Under the pieces are notes generated by a model. It made no database searches. It worked only from the letters and a program-made list of their open reading frames with translations, and was not told the origin of the DNA. A stretch of DNA of 64,000 bases from Trichobilharzia regenti (Eukaryota; Platyhelminthes; Trematoda; Strigeidida; Schistosomatidae). Location of the stretch: contig OX235265.1 in NCBI GenBank assembly GCA_944472135.2, positions 40,955,459-41,019,458 of the forward strand. The letters are read 5' to 3'. The position numbers and the translations under genes were made by a program. This document shows, piece by piece, positions 36,201 through 44,540 of this stretch (its first letter is position 1; every line of letters begins with the position of its first letter).

Positions 36201-39200
36201 AAGAAAAACCACATCTCGAAAAGACAGCTTCTGTACCAAAGAAAGCCATCTTTATTAATCTACCATTCAAGGGCGACCAGATTATGCAGTTGACAACTCA
36301 AAGACTTCGATCAGCCATCAAACGCACATTCTACGCCGCATCTCTTTTTCTCACTTGCCGAACATTTTCGATCCCTGTTCCTACGATTAAAGGACGAAAT
36401 TCTGTGGACTCTACTTCAAACTGTATCTACAAGTTCACCTGCAGCTGCGGTGACACCTATATAGGTAGAACTAACAGAATGTTCCAATGTCGTCGAAAAG
36501 AACATATTCCAAAATGGCTAGTAAATCATATCGAAAATCCCAACGCGATTAATCTTAATAGAAATCCAGCATCATCCATTGCAAAACACTAATATTTATA
36601 AGTCTAAGGTCAAATTTCGATCACAGCTCATACAATTTTGTTTATATAGAAAAAAATCCCCATTTAGATATTTATAAAAGAGAAAGATTGAGCAAGGAAA
36701 TATTCACTTTTCAATTAGATCCTGAGCTCTGGCTCTACTCTAATATACACGTAGAGCATTTTTATTACAATACACAACAGTTTACCAATTAAGTGGCACT
36801 GATATGTTTGTTAACAATAATTAGTCAGTGTCAGTTAATATGTTGATGGGTTGATAATTAACGAAGAAAATCAATACACACAGTTAAAAGGTAGAAATGG
36901 TTAGAATAAATTAATTTTACAAGGATAACACATTATTAAAGATGAAGTGGTCAGAAAAAATAAAATAATTTGGACAATCATAATTTTTATAATTTCAAAG
37001 GTTTAGGGGGAAGGGGGACGAAGTAATCCGGTTTAGACATTCGTGTAATGATGGCCAAGACAAGGAAAGTGGCTGTACAAATTTCTTCTGAACACACAAG
37101 TTTGGTTTGTTCTTCAGGTGGATTCTCATTGCTTCGGCTGTATGTAGAAGACGAACTCGTGGAGAAAAACTAAGATTAGTAGGAATGCGATAGATAATTT
37201 TAAGTGCTGTATTAATATCAATCTTATGCTCACTACCTACAAGGTTATATTATATTCTATCATGATGACTGTTGCATGACTCATATGATCGGACAAAGTT
37301 TTTAAAAACAAGAGATGTCCTTTGTATAATATATGTTAATTTTGATTCATTCCTCTGAAGAAGTTTTTACAAATGTATGAAAGAAAGCTTTGTGTATTTT
37401 GAGTTAACATGCACAGTAATTATTCCTTTATCCATATACACATAATTTTTTACCATTTCAGTGAACAGGTAGTTCGTATCAAGAATTGTGAACAACCACC
37501 AATGTTAATTGTTGCTAATAAATGTGATCTAAAAGATCCTAAACAAAAAGACTACACATTGCAGGGTATGCAATATGCAAAATGTTGGGGTGTACCTTTT
37601 GTGGAGACATCGGCAAAGATGTGTTGTAATGTGGATAAGGTAAGTTGTGAACCATCTAATTTTATCAAAAAATATATATATATTATTTCACTTTAAAGTT
37701 TAATTAATTTTTATTGGTAGATATTCTCCGTTGCCTTTCTTAACTACTTAGCTGTGCATTTATAAATGGACTATGTTTTGAATGGGATCTCTTTTTTATT
37801 ATCTTATTCTATATGTCGATAACGGGAGAATGATGCTTAGGAAGGCTTCGTGTGCTTTTGGAAGTGTGTGGGCGATTGTTACCTCCCGGCTGCCCACACT
37901 GTGGAAGTTGGTTGCGTGACAGCAGAGCCCAGGGGACAACTGCTTGAGGCCGGTCACACGCGGCCTGTTTTTGTTTGTTCTTTTTTGTTTGGTGTGTCTC
38001 AGTAGCATATTTATCAATGGCCCATGAATTCTAACTTCTGCCAATTCACGACATGGCGCGACCCCTAGCCAATGTCCTCGGCGAGTATTTGTCCTCACAC
38101 CCGACCTGCTGTACCCTACTGGATCGGGTCCCAGTGGCTTAGTGGTATACGAGCTCGCCTTGTAACCAGAAGGTCCTGGGTTCGAATGGCGGTGAGTGCG
38201 TACTGGTGAAAAGTCCCAAACTAGGACGAAACAACTGCCCAGTACTCTCAGGTTTTCCAATGGTTCTCTAACTAATGCTTTTTGTGTTCGTTTGCTGCTT
38301 GTTCATGACTTGAGCTTTAAGCGCGTATTGTGATTCAGTTACTAAATAATCACTAGTACACCTGAATCATTGTCCTAATCGACTTGCATCAACAAGTCAG
38401 TAATATTGATTTCAGCTTATGTATATAATTCAAGTCAATTCTCTTTTTATCCAAGATGGACTTAGTACTATCATATGCTATGCAAGTGTTATATTAACAC
38501 GAACGGTCATACATTTCCATTACTCGAAGTGTTTACCATCGATTTTCTCAATGCATCTGATGCTTCGTAATTAGAAACTTTAGGTCAAGTTGATCAAAGT
38601 CATAATTCATTTAGTGACTATTAAGTGCATGCTGTTTTACGAATTGTGGGTGTGATAAATACCGTTTTGCTGATTAAAGATGGAAACAATTTTAACAAGG
38701 CTGTATTCTATCAGGATTTTTTTTCGCTTAATTTGTATGCTATAAAATAATCAGTAGGCTTCTGGGTAAAGCATGAATTATCCAACAATTAAATATGAAA
38801 ATACCATAAGAGGTGAATTTCAACTGCTATGATAAACTTTTTATATCTGTCTGTTATTATTATTATTACAACGGAAACTTGGCACATTATGGGCATCAGG
38901 AAGGGCGCCACACAAAACCTGATAGTTTGTTTGAAAGTTGGAATACTGCCTGAACGCCCAGTCTGAACTAGTTGGTTGTTTTAAGGAACCACACCTGCCC
39001 TTTGACTCGAAGTCTGACTCACAATGCAGTGGATCTGCGTTCCCATGGTTACTGATGACCCAAACAGGTTCATGAGCTATTCGGACCTTTCGGATTCTGG
39101 AGCTGATGTACACCATAGGTTTGGGATCTTTTGTTATTACAGCTTGATTCCACACCGTATTTTTGGTACAGGTTTGGAATTTTCAGCATGTGATATCGGT

Positions 39201-41960
39201 AGCCCAAATTTCGCAGGCCGACCATAGATATCAAGTGTGTGTCGGCAGCAGATCGACCCTCGGACCATGTACATAATCGGCGAGAGTCCTAACCACTATG
39301 CCACCGACGCACAGTGTTTTACAGCTCACCTTGGTAGGCTTGTATGTGCCGCCTCTCCTAAGCCCCAGACGTCGGCATTCACCCTTTCACTTTTGTGAGG
39401 AGTACCTACGCCGCTTGAAGGCAATGAGCAGGGCTTACCTGGCGGAGGCTATGAACGCGTGACCATATAAAAGAATTTCGAGATAACTGAAGTCTACCCC
39501 TACCTTTGGCGCCGTACCAGACCGTATGTTGGGGGGGGGGGAAATTATTATCTATGATTGCTTCAAGGATGGACCTAGACAGTTAGTGTGATATTATCCA
39601 AGTGTATAACAAATTCATGTGCCTCTACAAATCTATTAACTATTTCTGCAAACTGAAGACTAACTATTTTAGTGTTTTCTGTGATTATTGTTGCATTTAC
39701 TATCCATATGAATAACGTATGTGAAAAGTTTGTGCATTGTTAAATGAATCGATTTATCATAACTATGTTTTAATAGTTGTTTACATACAGTGCTACAATG
39801 TTTTTGTTTAGATTTTGTGTTAAGTAAACTTACCGAAATTGAGAAAAAATTATCATTCTGTGTTAACAACTAATAAAAAATATATATAGTAAAATGAATG
39901 TTCTGTGCAAAATTACAATCGATTTCCACATTTCTTTTCCTCTTATTAATAAAATTATCTTATCGAGGCCAGTTTACCTCCTTCCTTGTGAAGTGGTATA
40001 ATAAGGTGAGCAATATTGAGGTTAGGCGTCGAGTTCTAGGTAAACAGGGGAAGTCAATCGACGAAGCTGTGAAGTTACATCGACTGAGATGGTTAGGACG
40101 TGTGTTACGTATTCCTAGTCATCACCTTCCTCGACAGTCAATGTTAGCTGATATAGGGGGTCAGGCTGGAAAAGAGCTAGCGGAGGTCAAACAAAAACAT
40201 AGCACCAGTCAATGAAATCCACAAGAATTAGTTCAAGTCACATAGGAAGGTGTAGACTTCCTGGTTTGGGTCCTCGGGACGGTAAAAATCAATGGTTGGA
40301 AAGAATTGGTGACATGGCTCAAAATCGTTCTCAATGGCTGGCTGGTGCAGATGCATCCACTCCTTGTGACTTATGATTTCCAATGAAACTGTTTTGTTCT
40401 TCGTTATTTCTATTCCTTTGTCTCACTCTTCTGTTTACTGTCTCTATTGTGCATTTCTTCTACTTTCTTCTCTTGGTTTGTGTGCTGTCTGTCTGTTTGT
40501 TTTCGACATAGAACTTTGCACAAATGTGCGGAAGTTCAAGTCGCCACATTCCGTGTAGCACGCGAAGCAAGCAAGAGAAGAAAGTACAAGAAAAGCATAA
40601 TAGAAACAGTGAGCAGAGGTGTGAGACAAAGGAGTAATAAAGAAATACAAAACAGTTTCATTGGAGATCATAAATCACAAGGAGTGGATGCATCTGCGCC
40701 ACTGAGAACGATTTTGAGCCATGTCACCAATTGTTTCCAACCATAGATTTTTGCCGTCCCGAGGACCCCAGCCTGGAAGTCTACACCTTCCTACGTGGCT
40801 AAGACCAACTGTTGTGGATTTCATTGACTGATGCCAAGTTTTTGTTTGACCGCCGCTAGCTTTTTTCCAGCCTGACCCTATATCCGCTAACATAGCTCGT
40901 CGAGGGAGGCGATGACTTGGCATACGTAACACATGTCCTAACCATCTCAGTCGATGTAGCTTCACGACTTCGTCGATTGATTTCCCCTGTTTACCTAGAA
41001 CTCGACGCCTAACCTCCATGTTGCTCACCTTATTATGCCACTTTACACGGGAAATAGAACGCAGGCACCTATGATCAAAGGCAGCTAGTCTTTTCATGTG
41101 TGCTGCAAGGAAGGAGTGTGGCGGCTTGAACTGCTGCACATATGTGCAAAGTTCTATGTCAGAAACAGACAGACAGTTTACCTCCTTCATCAAGCAGTGT
41201 TAAGTTGGGAAAGAGTTATGAGAACGTAGCATCATTAAATAAAGTCTTGACTGTTAGTTTGAGTCACGGTTGTCTGGGGTCCTCGAGGTGCTAAGAACCA
41301 AGTTGTTGGTGACATGAATCAAGATCGTTCTCAGTGATGCTGACGCATTCACTCTGCTTGAGCTCTCCTAGTTCTATCAAATCCTTATTATCCTTTATGG
41401 GATTATTCTTTCTCATTGTTTGTATTATAGTTTCTTCGTATTTTTATTATTTTTTTGCTACCTTTCGTGTGCCGTATAGACTGTGACACCTTGTGTCAAA
41501 TGTTTAGGCAAGATATGAAGATAAAAGATACTCAAGCTATGTGCAAGGAATCCATAAATGTAGTGAGAAACTACTCTAAATTAAGTGAATATGTGTAGCT
41601 CTTCAAAAGCAATCATTTTATCTGCAGTTTCTTGAGATATCAACTCCCAACTCTTCATGAACATTAACCAGGAAGCTTTATACGTTTCAAAAGTTTTGAT
41701 CCGGAACTGGTACATACTTCAATGTTACTTTCTGTGTGTGTGTGTGTGTGTGTGTTTATGTTTTATTTTTACTTGCCTATAGTACATTAAATGAGATATT
41801 GTTTTAATTACTTATCTGTCCGAAATTTTCTGTTTTATTCATATTTTTCAAGGTATTTATTGAAATAGGTCGAGAAATTCGTCGATCTCAATTGGCTAGT
41901 ATACAATATCCAAAACAAGTTACAAAACATAAACGAAGAAAAAAGTGTACAATCTTGTAA
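24990..41960 (+). CDS. Ral-type small GTPase (5 exons, 195 aa)
   Basis: Coding exons are 24990-25082, 25124-25220, 28826-28937, 37462-37639 and 41853-41960. All junctions are GT-AG and the joined frame is open (588 bp with stop). The product is a membrane-anchored Ras-family switch. It has the P-loop GSGGVGKS (14-21), the Ral-specific effector stretch [19 protein letters not shown] (29-47), DTAGQED (61-67, the catalytic Gln kept), NKCD (120-123), ETSAK (149-153), a basic tail KHKRRKK and a C-terminal CTIL box. The final Leu predicts geranylgeranylation. In animals Ral acts below Ras through the exocyst and RalBP1; that role is inferred from the family. Introns are 41, 3605, 8524 and 4213 bp, in phases 0, 1, 2 and 0, and the three long ones are packed with retroelements. 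The start is the first in-frame ATG, giving a normal short N terminus. Confidence 0.93.
25083..25123 (+). other. 41-bp micro-intron 1 of the Ral gene
   Basis: GTGATT donor and TTATTTAG acceptor. It splits the effector region between GAG and TTT in phase 0, and removing it restores the Ral effector motif exactly. Very short introns near the 5' end of genes are a known schistosome trait. Confidence 0.9.
25221..26211 (+). other. Ral intron 2, 5' part: nothing recognised
   Basis: Intronic AT-rich sequence before the RTE insertion. No coding or RNA feature is seen. A frame running out of exon 2 reads through the donor but has no homology. Confidence 0.5.
26212..27141 (-). mobile_element. RTE-like family A copy with 11-bp target duplication
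   Basis: A 5'-truncated copy in Ral intron 2, antisense to the gene. The frame 27160-26609 shows [55 protein letters not shown] and [10 protein letters not shown]. After a frameshift, [17 protein letters not shown] and [15 protein letters not shown] follow. It ends in a CAGACAGACAG tail. The direct repeat ACAATATATGT at 26201-26211 and 27142-27152 marks the insertion. Only the region behind the polymerase active site remains. Confidence 0.82.
27200..27252. repeat. (CA)n/(TA)n microsatellite
   Basis: A short CA run is followed by about 20 TA units (27212-27252). A second TA run lies at 27474-27495, just before the next RTE fragment. Confidence 0.9.
27496..28575 (+). mobile_element. RTE-like family B (SR2-like) 3' fragment, interrupted
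   Basis: Plus-strand relic in Ral intron 2 matching 53816-54400. Read across frames it carries text equivalent to [34 protein letters not shown], then [23 protein letters not shown], and finally [28 protein letters not shown] at its end (near 28470-28558). The element ends just before an AT-rich tail. A separate ~348-bp insertion (27915-28262) splits it. It is dead through frameshifts and stops. Confidence 0.72.
27915..28262 (-). mobile_element. 3' end of a non-LTR element nested in the RTE relic
   Basis: The RTE family B sequence is cut after ccagaaaagattagc and resumes at ctctgggagcg. The inserted block, read on the minus strand, ends with AATAAAGC and then TTATC repeats, a polyadenylation signal followed by a short tandem tail as in CR1/RTE elements. 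No coding motif remains. Confidence 0.5.
29131..29326. repeat. ~196-bp inverted-repeat element with hammerhead in Ral intron 3
   Basis: Two ~57-bp arms (29131-29188 and 29270-29326) are inverted copies, sharing TGCAATTAAT, TGGTTGGTTTAGTTGCGGAGC and GTCGTCC. The ~80-bp centre is unique. The left arm plus centre contains a complete hammerhead on the minus strand; the right arm holds only its 3' half (GGACGAC, GATA, GCTC, CGCAAC). The arrangement resembles inverted terminal pieces of a hammerhead-bearing Penelope-like element. The flanking direct repeat tctagaactttgca (29121-29134 and 29367-29380) is noted separately. Confidence 0.65.
29167..29210 (-). ncRNA. Type I minimal hammerhead ribozyme motif
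   Basis: All parts of a minimal hammerhead can be laid out on the minus strand. Stem I is UUGCG with CGCAA (5 bp). The conserved CUGACGA fits the CUGANGA consensus. Stem II is GUUGUCC with GGACGAC (7 bp, one GU pair, loop AGAA). GAAA is intact. A two-base-pair stem III without loop is followed by the CUC cleavage triplet. Such shortened stem III forms are known from Penelope-like elements and are thought to work best as dimers. It is antisense to the Ral transcript, so host pre-mRNA would not contain the active strand. Confidence 0.7.
29381..31849 (+). other. Ral intron 3, middle: nothing recognised
   Basis: About 2.5 kb of AT-rich intron with no long frame and no recognised repeat family. 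There are scattered poly-T runs only. Confidence 0.45.
31860..34304 (-). CDS. Penelope-like reverse transcriptase with GIY-YIG endonuclease (left copy)
   Basis: The open frame is 814 aa, starting at an internal TTG; the real start is lost at the palindrome centre. The N-terminal region has [17 protein letters not shown] (256-272) and LYGLPKIHK (333-341), hallmarks of Penelope-like elements. The reverse transcriptase has catalytic Asp in CSIDIES (404), [17 protein letters not shown] (464-480), YVDD (500-503) and LGFLDI (540-545). The C-terminal GIY-YIG nuclease begins at CIYKFTC, with YIGRT (713-717) and AKHLLMSGH (754-762). The Glu expected near the end of the nuclease is not obvious: [10 protein letters not shown] occupies that place. 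No stop or frameshift is present. Transcription would be antisense to Ral. Confidence 0.9.
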   Translation of the reverse strand: MFKFIKGTICFNFLKRRLPKDTIRLLNRLLNLRCKIVIQRERLRFYRNCIENKHYPISFYKSLRRNKSKSSLSNLQHLAELEIDEINDKLSKFIETHQRLNPVLDNLSLVCRIKFTVFCNDMVKKTISSTEEKLTKSLKDSNHTLEFPQDIHKHIINLSTCTLSQLQLEALSYGMKYKTIPMKINKMEVQSQYENLYDQISDLTPSNKDNLDWFKVKLVDISHQFLNARIHQKNGLSKEHHAALKELIEKDNLVILKPDKGEGVVIMNKSDYQNKMNDILKDQSKFLLDNATDNVLLVEKQINRQLQILLMHGFINEKLYKQLKPIGSHTPQLYGLPKIHKTGNPLRPILDMSNSPYHKIAKWITEVLTPVRDSLSNHSVKSSFDLTEMLDTLNIKEKVMCSIDIESLFTNVPLHETVDFICDYITSNGINLPIPVTYIKDIILMCTENIRFTFQEKAYKQIDGVAMGSPLGPLLADIFMSKLEKQMQGMLGGFMLYKRYVDDTLIIGNNSESIENFITLFNHIHPNIRVTSELESNNKLGFLDITMTRRNDGTIQRSIFRKQTWTGQYLHFTSFVPIQYKRSLVKCLFSRARKICTSDTLMDELRHVHSVLLANGYPESFITCHSKEKPHLEKTASVPKKAIFINLPFKGDQIMQLTTQRLRSAIKRTFYAASLFLTCRTFSIPVPTIKGRNSVDSTSNCIYKFTCSCGDTYIGRTNRMFQCRRKEHIPKWLVNHIENPNAINLNRNPASSIAKHLLMSGHKININDCFTIINIGLLLLNTLNSILFIRIPTICIWIGEAMPDMPTSKVSKGR
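34322..36592 (+). CDS. Penelope-like reverse transcriptase (right copy, C-terminally truncated)
   Basis: The 756 residues are identical to the left copy and include all reverse transcriptase motifs and the YIG part of the nuclease. It stops at AKH followed by TAA (36590-36592), where homology to the left copy ends, so the last nuclease segment is missing. Like its partner it begins at TTG and lacks its 5' end. It lies in the sense direction of the Ral intron. Confidence 0.88.
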   Translation: MFKFIKGTICFNFLKRRLPKDTIRLLNRLLNLRCKIVIQRERLRFYRNCIENKHYPISFYKSLRRNKSKSSLSNLQHLAELEIDEINDKLSKFIETHQRLNPVLDNLSLVCRIKFTVFCNDMVKKTISSTEEKLTKSLKDSNHTLEFPQDIHKHIINLSTCTLSQLQLEALSYGMKYKTIPMKINKMEVQSQYENLYDQISDLTPSNKDNLDWFKVKLVDISHQFLNARIHQKNGLSKEHHAALKELIEKDNLVILKPDKGEGVVIMNKSDYQNKMNDILKDQSKFLLDNATDNVLLVEKQINRQLQILLMHGFINEKLYKQLKPIGSHTPQLYGLPKIHKTGNPLRPILDMSNSPYHKIAKWITEVLTPVRDSLSNHSVKSSFDLTEMLDTLNIKEKVMCSIDIESLFTNVPLHETVDFICDYITSNGINLPIPVTYIKDIILMCTENIRFTFQEKAYKQIDGVAMGSPLGPLLADIFMSKLEKQMQGMLGGFMLYKRYVDDTLIIGNNSESIENFITLFNHIHPNIRVTSELESNNKLGFLDITMTRRNDGTIQRSIFRKQTWTGQYLHFTSFVPIQYKRSLVKCLFSRARKICTSDTLMDELRHVHSVLLANGYPESFITCHSKEKPHLEKTASVPKKAIFINLPFKGDQIMQLTTQRLRSAIKRTFYAASLFLTCRTFSIPVPTIKGRNSVDSTSNCIYKFTCSCGDTYIGRTNRMFQCRRKEHIPKWLVNHIENPNAINLNRNPASSIAKH
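36593..37003. other. No feature recognised between two Penelope-type pieces
   Basis: AT-rich intronic sequence. It could be the 3' untranslated part of the minus-strand fragment at 37004-37243, but no signal supports this. Confidence 0.35.
37004..37243 (-). pseudogene. Penelope-like GIY-YIG C-terminal fragment (second family)
   Basis: The minus-strand frame of about 80 residues reads [50 protein letters not shown]. It ends at a TGA near 37004. This is the tail of a GIY-YIG nuclease of a Penelope-like family that differs from the palindromic one. The Glu in TAEAM matches the catalytic position. A similar tail occurs at 54405-54540. Confidence 0.6.
38010..38285 (+). repeat. Smalpha-type SINE with inverted 5' segment and degenerate hammerhead
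   Basis: The plus-strand head has an A-box like GTGGCTTAGTGGTATACGAG and a B-box GGGTTCGAATGG (38135-38190). It is followed by CTGGTGA, AGTCCC, GGACGAAACA and CAGTACTC (38200-38245), a hammerhead with two damaged positions (CUGGUGA; cleavage site GCC). The 5' segment 38010-38114 is inverted relative to the SINE body when compared with copies at 51995, 58650 and 61092. It lies in Ral intron 4. Confidence 0.68.
38860..39330 (-). repeat. tRNA-derived SINE-like repeat (family D head, long body)
   Basis: The minus-strand start (39312 downward) reads GTCGGTGGCATAGTGGTTAGGAC, then a B-box-like GGGTCGATC, matching the head of the family D SINE at 44296. The ~400-bp body has no coding content; the 104-aa open frame across it is incidental. 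It is placed in Ral intron 4. Confidence 0.55.
39331..39970. other. Ral intron 4 stretch with a poly-G run
   Basis: Contains GC-richer repeat-like sequence to about 39530 and a G run of about 13 (39529-39541), then AT-rich sequence. No gene is seen. Confidence 0.4.
39985..41174 (+). mobile_element. RTE-like family A copy with 14-bp target duplication
   Basis: A plus-strand, 5'-truncated copy in Ral intron 4. AGTTTACCTCCTTC occurs at 39971-39984 and again at 41175-41188, marking insertion. The frame shows [32 protein letters not shown] and SMLADIGG, then the untranslated 3' end. That 3' end is split by another copy inserted at 40488-41096, and its last ~70 bp with the CAGACAGACAG tail resume at 41106-41174. 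Confidence 0.8.
40488..41096 (-). mobile_element. RTE-like family A copy nested in the preceding copy
   Basis: A minus-strand copy inserted 3'-end-first into the plus copy. TGTGTGCTG at 40479-40487 and 41097-41105 is the 9-bp target duplication. The frame reads [57 protein letters not shown] and [20 protein letters not shown]. It is the cleanest 3' part of the family in the window. The result is a ~400-bp tail-to-tail inverted pair. Confidence 0.82.
41189..41510 (+). mobile_element. RTE-like family A, older decayed fragment
   Basis: After the target duplication the sequence continues with atcaagcagtgttaa, GGTGACATGAATCAAGATCG and a late 3' region near 41490-41510 that resembles family A with many changes. 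It is probably part of an older copy into which the younger ones inserted. Confidence 0.45.
41733..41755. repeat. (TG)n microsatellite
   Basis: A run of about 11 TG units in Ral intron 4. A similar shorter run follows TTCG repeats at 42009-42038. Confidence 0.9.
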
Positions 41961-42401
41961 AAGCTCTTAGGTTTCTTCAACAGTGCGTATGCACTTTATA
42001 CTTTTGTTGATTTGTTCGTTCGTTCGTGTGTGTGTGTGTTTGGAGTGAGTAAACTCCTAACACTTCTCCTTATATATGCGCTTTTGGGAAATAAGTCTAG
42101 GCATCTGATTAAAAAAGAAAAATGATTTTTGTTAACAAAGCTGAATTAAAGCAAATTATTCATCGTCCAATATGATCACTTTTCTTATTTCATAAGACAA
42201 TGCAATATCCCGAATTCCCCCTCCCCCGCCTTCATAATTGCTGATAATTTTATCTGTTCGCTTTCAATCTGCCTGCTCCTCTTCGTCTATCTGCGTGGGT
42301 GCTCGTTAATTTGTTTGTAAAAAATTCATTTAATTCTCATTCCTTTCAAGTACTTTTAAGAAGTATTATTGGTTGTGTGTTGGTAAAACTGTTAGAGATA
42401 C

Positions 42402-42407
42402 AATAAA
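42402..42407 (+). terminator. Candidate polyadenylation signal of the Ral gene
   Basis: AATAAA 442 bp after the Ral stop codon, the first exact match downstream. A further one lies near 42586. The length of the 3' UTR is an inference. Confidence 0.4.
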
Positions 42408-44295
42408 TAGCCGTATGTTAGAATTTAATAGATATGCGTGTATCCTTCACCTGTAATATCCGGTGTTCACGTCTTTTTGTTTACCTATATATTATGCCTG
42501 CTGTCTTGATTTTTTTCCGATGCATCAATACTCTACTTTAATTCTTTACTAATTAATTAATTCTTAGCTTATGTCTGTACTGTACTTAATAAATTGCATA
42601 GTTCCTATGCTATACCCCTCCCTACCATGGTGATAATACAGCATTTCTCTTCTCTTTTAAGAATAGCAAAAGTAAATTGTCTATGTGGCTAATTTTCTCT
42701 ATTGGATCTTTGTTTTGTGCAACTATTTCTTCTCTTCATGTGAAAAATTCACACACAAATAAGACGTGTATGCGTGTGTGTGTGTGTATGAATCTTGTAC
42801 ACTTTTTAAGTCCAGCTTTCTCTCTGCCTTACTGCTGCAATAAACAATATGTGTTGCTTCTCTTAAAGGGATACACCGATGCTTAATAGCTTACCTTACT
42901 TCCCTATCAATCATACATATTCGTTTATCCGACATAAATACATATGTAATAATTTATCTAAACAAGTCCAGTGTCTGTACATTCATACAATAATATTATT
43001 GCTTATTGATGAATAGGTGTTACACAGTGAGTTTTTATTTTATTTTGTAGACTCTTTAACAAAGTGACTTATAGGCACGTGTATTACTACTATTCCTCCC
43101 TCGCTCCCCCGGTTCTTTGTATTATCAACTTTTACACTCATTTTAAATGTTTGATTACTATTATTATTATTATTATTTGCACTACTCTCTGATTAATTTC
43201 TTGTTGGTCAAAATTCTCTTTTTTTCATTACAAAAATGTGCTTTTTCTTTGTAAGTCAGTTCTTTTTAAAAATTCCCGTCTGCTTTTTATATTTTCTCTA
43301 GCCTCTTAAATTCTTCATTTCCATCATCGTAGGTACATATACATGTGTATGTTGCTTGAGAGAAAAAGAAAAGATAATGTGAAGTACATTAGTCATTCTG
43401 TGTTGTTTATTTATTAATTTTTTTCTTTGGCTTGGCTTTGTTTATTTCGTTTAATTTTTTTCCTTTAGTTTATTTATCTTTGTACTTCGCAATTTCTTGT
43501 GTCTGTGTGTATAGGAATGGCATTTTTTTCTCCTTCTTTCTGTCCATAAGAATCCATAAGATGCTAAAGAAGGAGAACTTGCTTTCTGCATATCTGTCTA
43601 CCTGTCGACTGAATTCCATTTGCGTCTGTGTATATGAAAAGCGATTTGACCATCAGTAAAACAGTCGCTACTACTATGACGACTACTAATACTTTTAATA
43701 GAATATGATTAGACGACAAATGCTTCTACTGAAAATCGTTGTTTATATTGATGATGTAAGACAGTTCATGTCTTGAATCTGTCGCTATTCTCCGTGGATG
43801 TCGTTATGTTATTTACCCGACCGCTTACAGTCTCAAATGTCGCTTCCAAATCACTTGTCACGCTACTAACACGTGTGTATCACTCAGTTTATTGATACCA
43901 AATTGTTAGTTCAAGTGAGGTGAGAAAGGTTTGTGTATCTCAAACAAACAAATCTGTGTGTGAATTAATCATTCACTAAAAGGCTCTGAGTGAAATAACT
44001 TAAACAAGATTATTGTTATTATAAAAAAGTATATCAGAATATCAGTCTCTGTTCTTCTATCAATACAGTATATGTGTCTGTTACGCCGGTGAATATATGC
44101 GGATGAACTTGTGAATGTTCTCTCGGTGTTGTCACTTTCTGTTTACTTCGCCATCGCTATAGATCAGGTGACGCTGTTAGTATACTGCTCCAACCGTGAC
44201 ACACATACATTCGATTGTTCTAAACTCACTAGTGTCCTATCCTTACTTATTGATTTGTAATTGAATATTCAACTTTTTTTAAGCTGTCTATACTT
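42408..44295. other. No gene recognised downstream of Ral
   Basis: T-rich sequence with an (ATT)n run near 43160 and CT-rich tracts. Open frames here are low-complexity and not convincing. Confidence 0.45.
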
Positions 44296-44540
44296 GTGCG
44301 ACGGTGGCACAGCGGTTAGGACGCTCGCCGACCATGCACATGGTCCGGGGTTCGATCCCCGGCCATTGACGCACTCCTTTACCTCGCTAAGCCAGAAATA
44401 ATGCTCGTAAAAAGACGAAAGGTTGTGCATGAGCCTAGCAACCCCATCCTGTAAAAATAATCACTACAGCTACAGAAACTTAAAGCCATTAGCTTGAGGC
44501 CCTAGGTTCCACTGGGAACGTAAAGGAAAAAAATACTTGA
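44296..44540 (+). repeat. tRNA-derived SINE (family D), well preserved head
   Basis: The head has an A-box in GGTGGCACAGCGGTTAGGAC and a perfect B-box GGTTCGATCCCC with its stem arms. A body follows with ACCTCGCTAAGCCAG, CAACCCCATCCTG and GGTTCCACTGGGAACGTAAAGG and an A-rich end. Related pieces are at 38860-39330, 57240-57430 and 59631-59800. It is not a true tRNA gene: the acceptor and anticodon stems do not close. Confidence 0.65.

Larger units (their letters stand above)
31850..36592. mobile_element. Head-to-head palindromic pair of a Penelope-like element
   Basis: Two copies of the same retroelement face away from a 17-bp centre (34305-34321). The arms 32036-34304 (minus) and 34322-36590 (plus) are both 2269 bp, so no indel separates them. 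The encoded 756 residues are identical, and one synonymous difference was noticed (32085 versus 36541). Both are 5'-truncated at the same base. The left copy runs on into a full C terminus to 31860; the right one switches to unrelated sequence at 36591. The pair sits in intron 3 of the Ral gene. Confidence 0.9.

Noticed and set aside
38841..39155. 104-aa minus-strand open frame
   Set aside because: It lies across the body of a tRNA-derived repeat; no protein motif.
39529..39541. Poly-G run as a structural element
   Set aside because: A single homopolymer of ~13 G; more likely a simple repeat or an assembly weak point.
44296..44370. Possible tRNA gene
   Set aside because: A and B boxes are good, but the acceptor and anticodon stems do not close and a SINE body follows; similar heads recur at 38860 and 57240.
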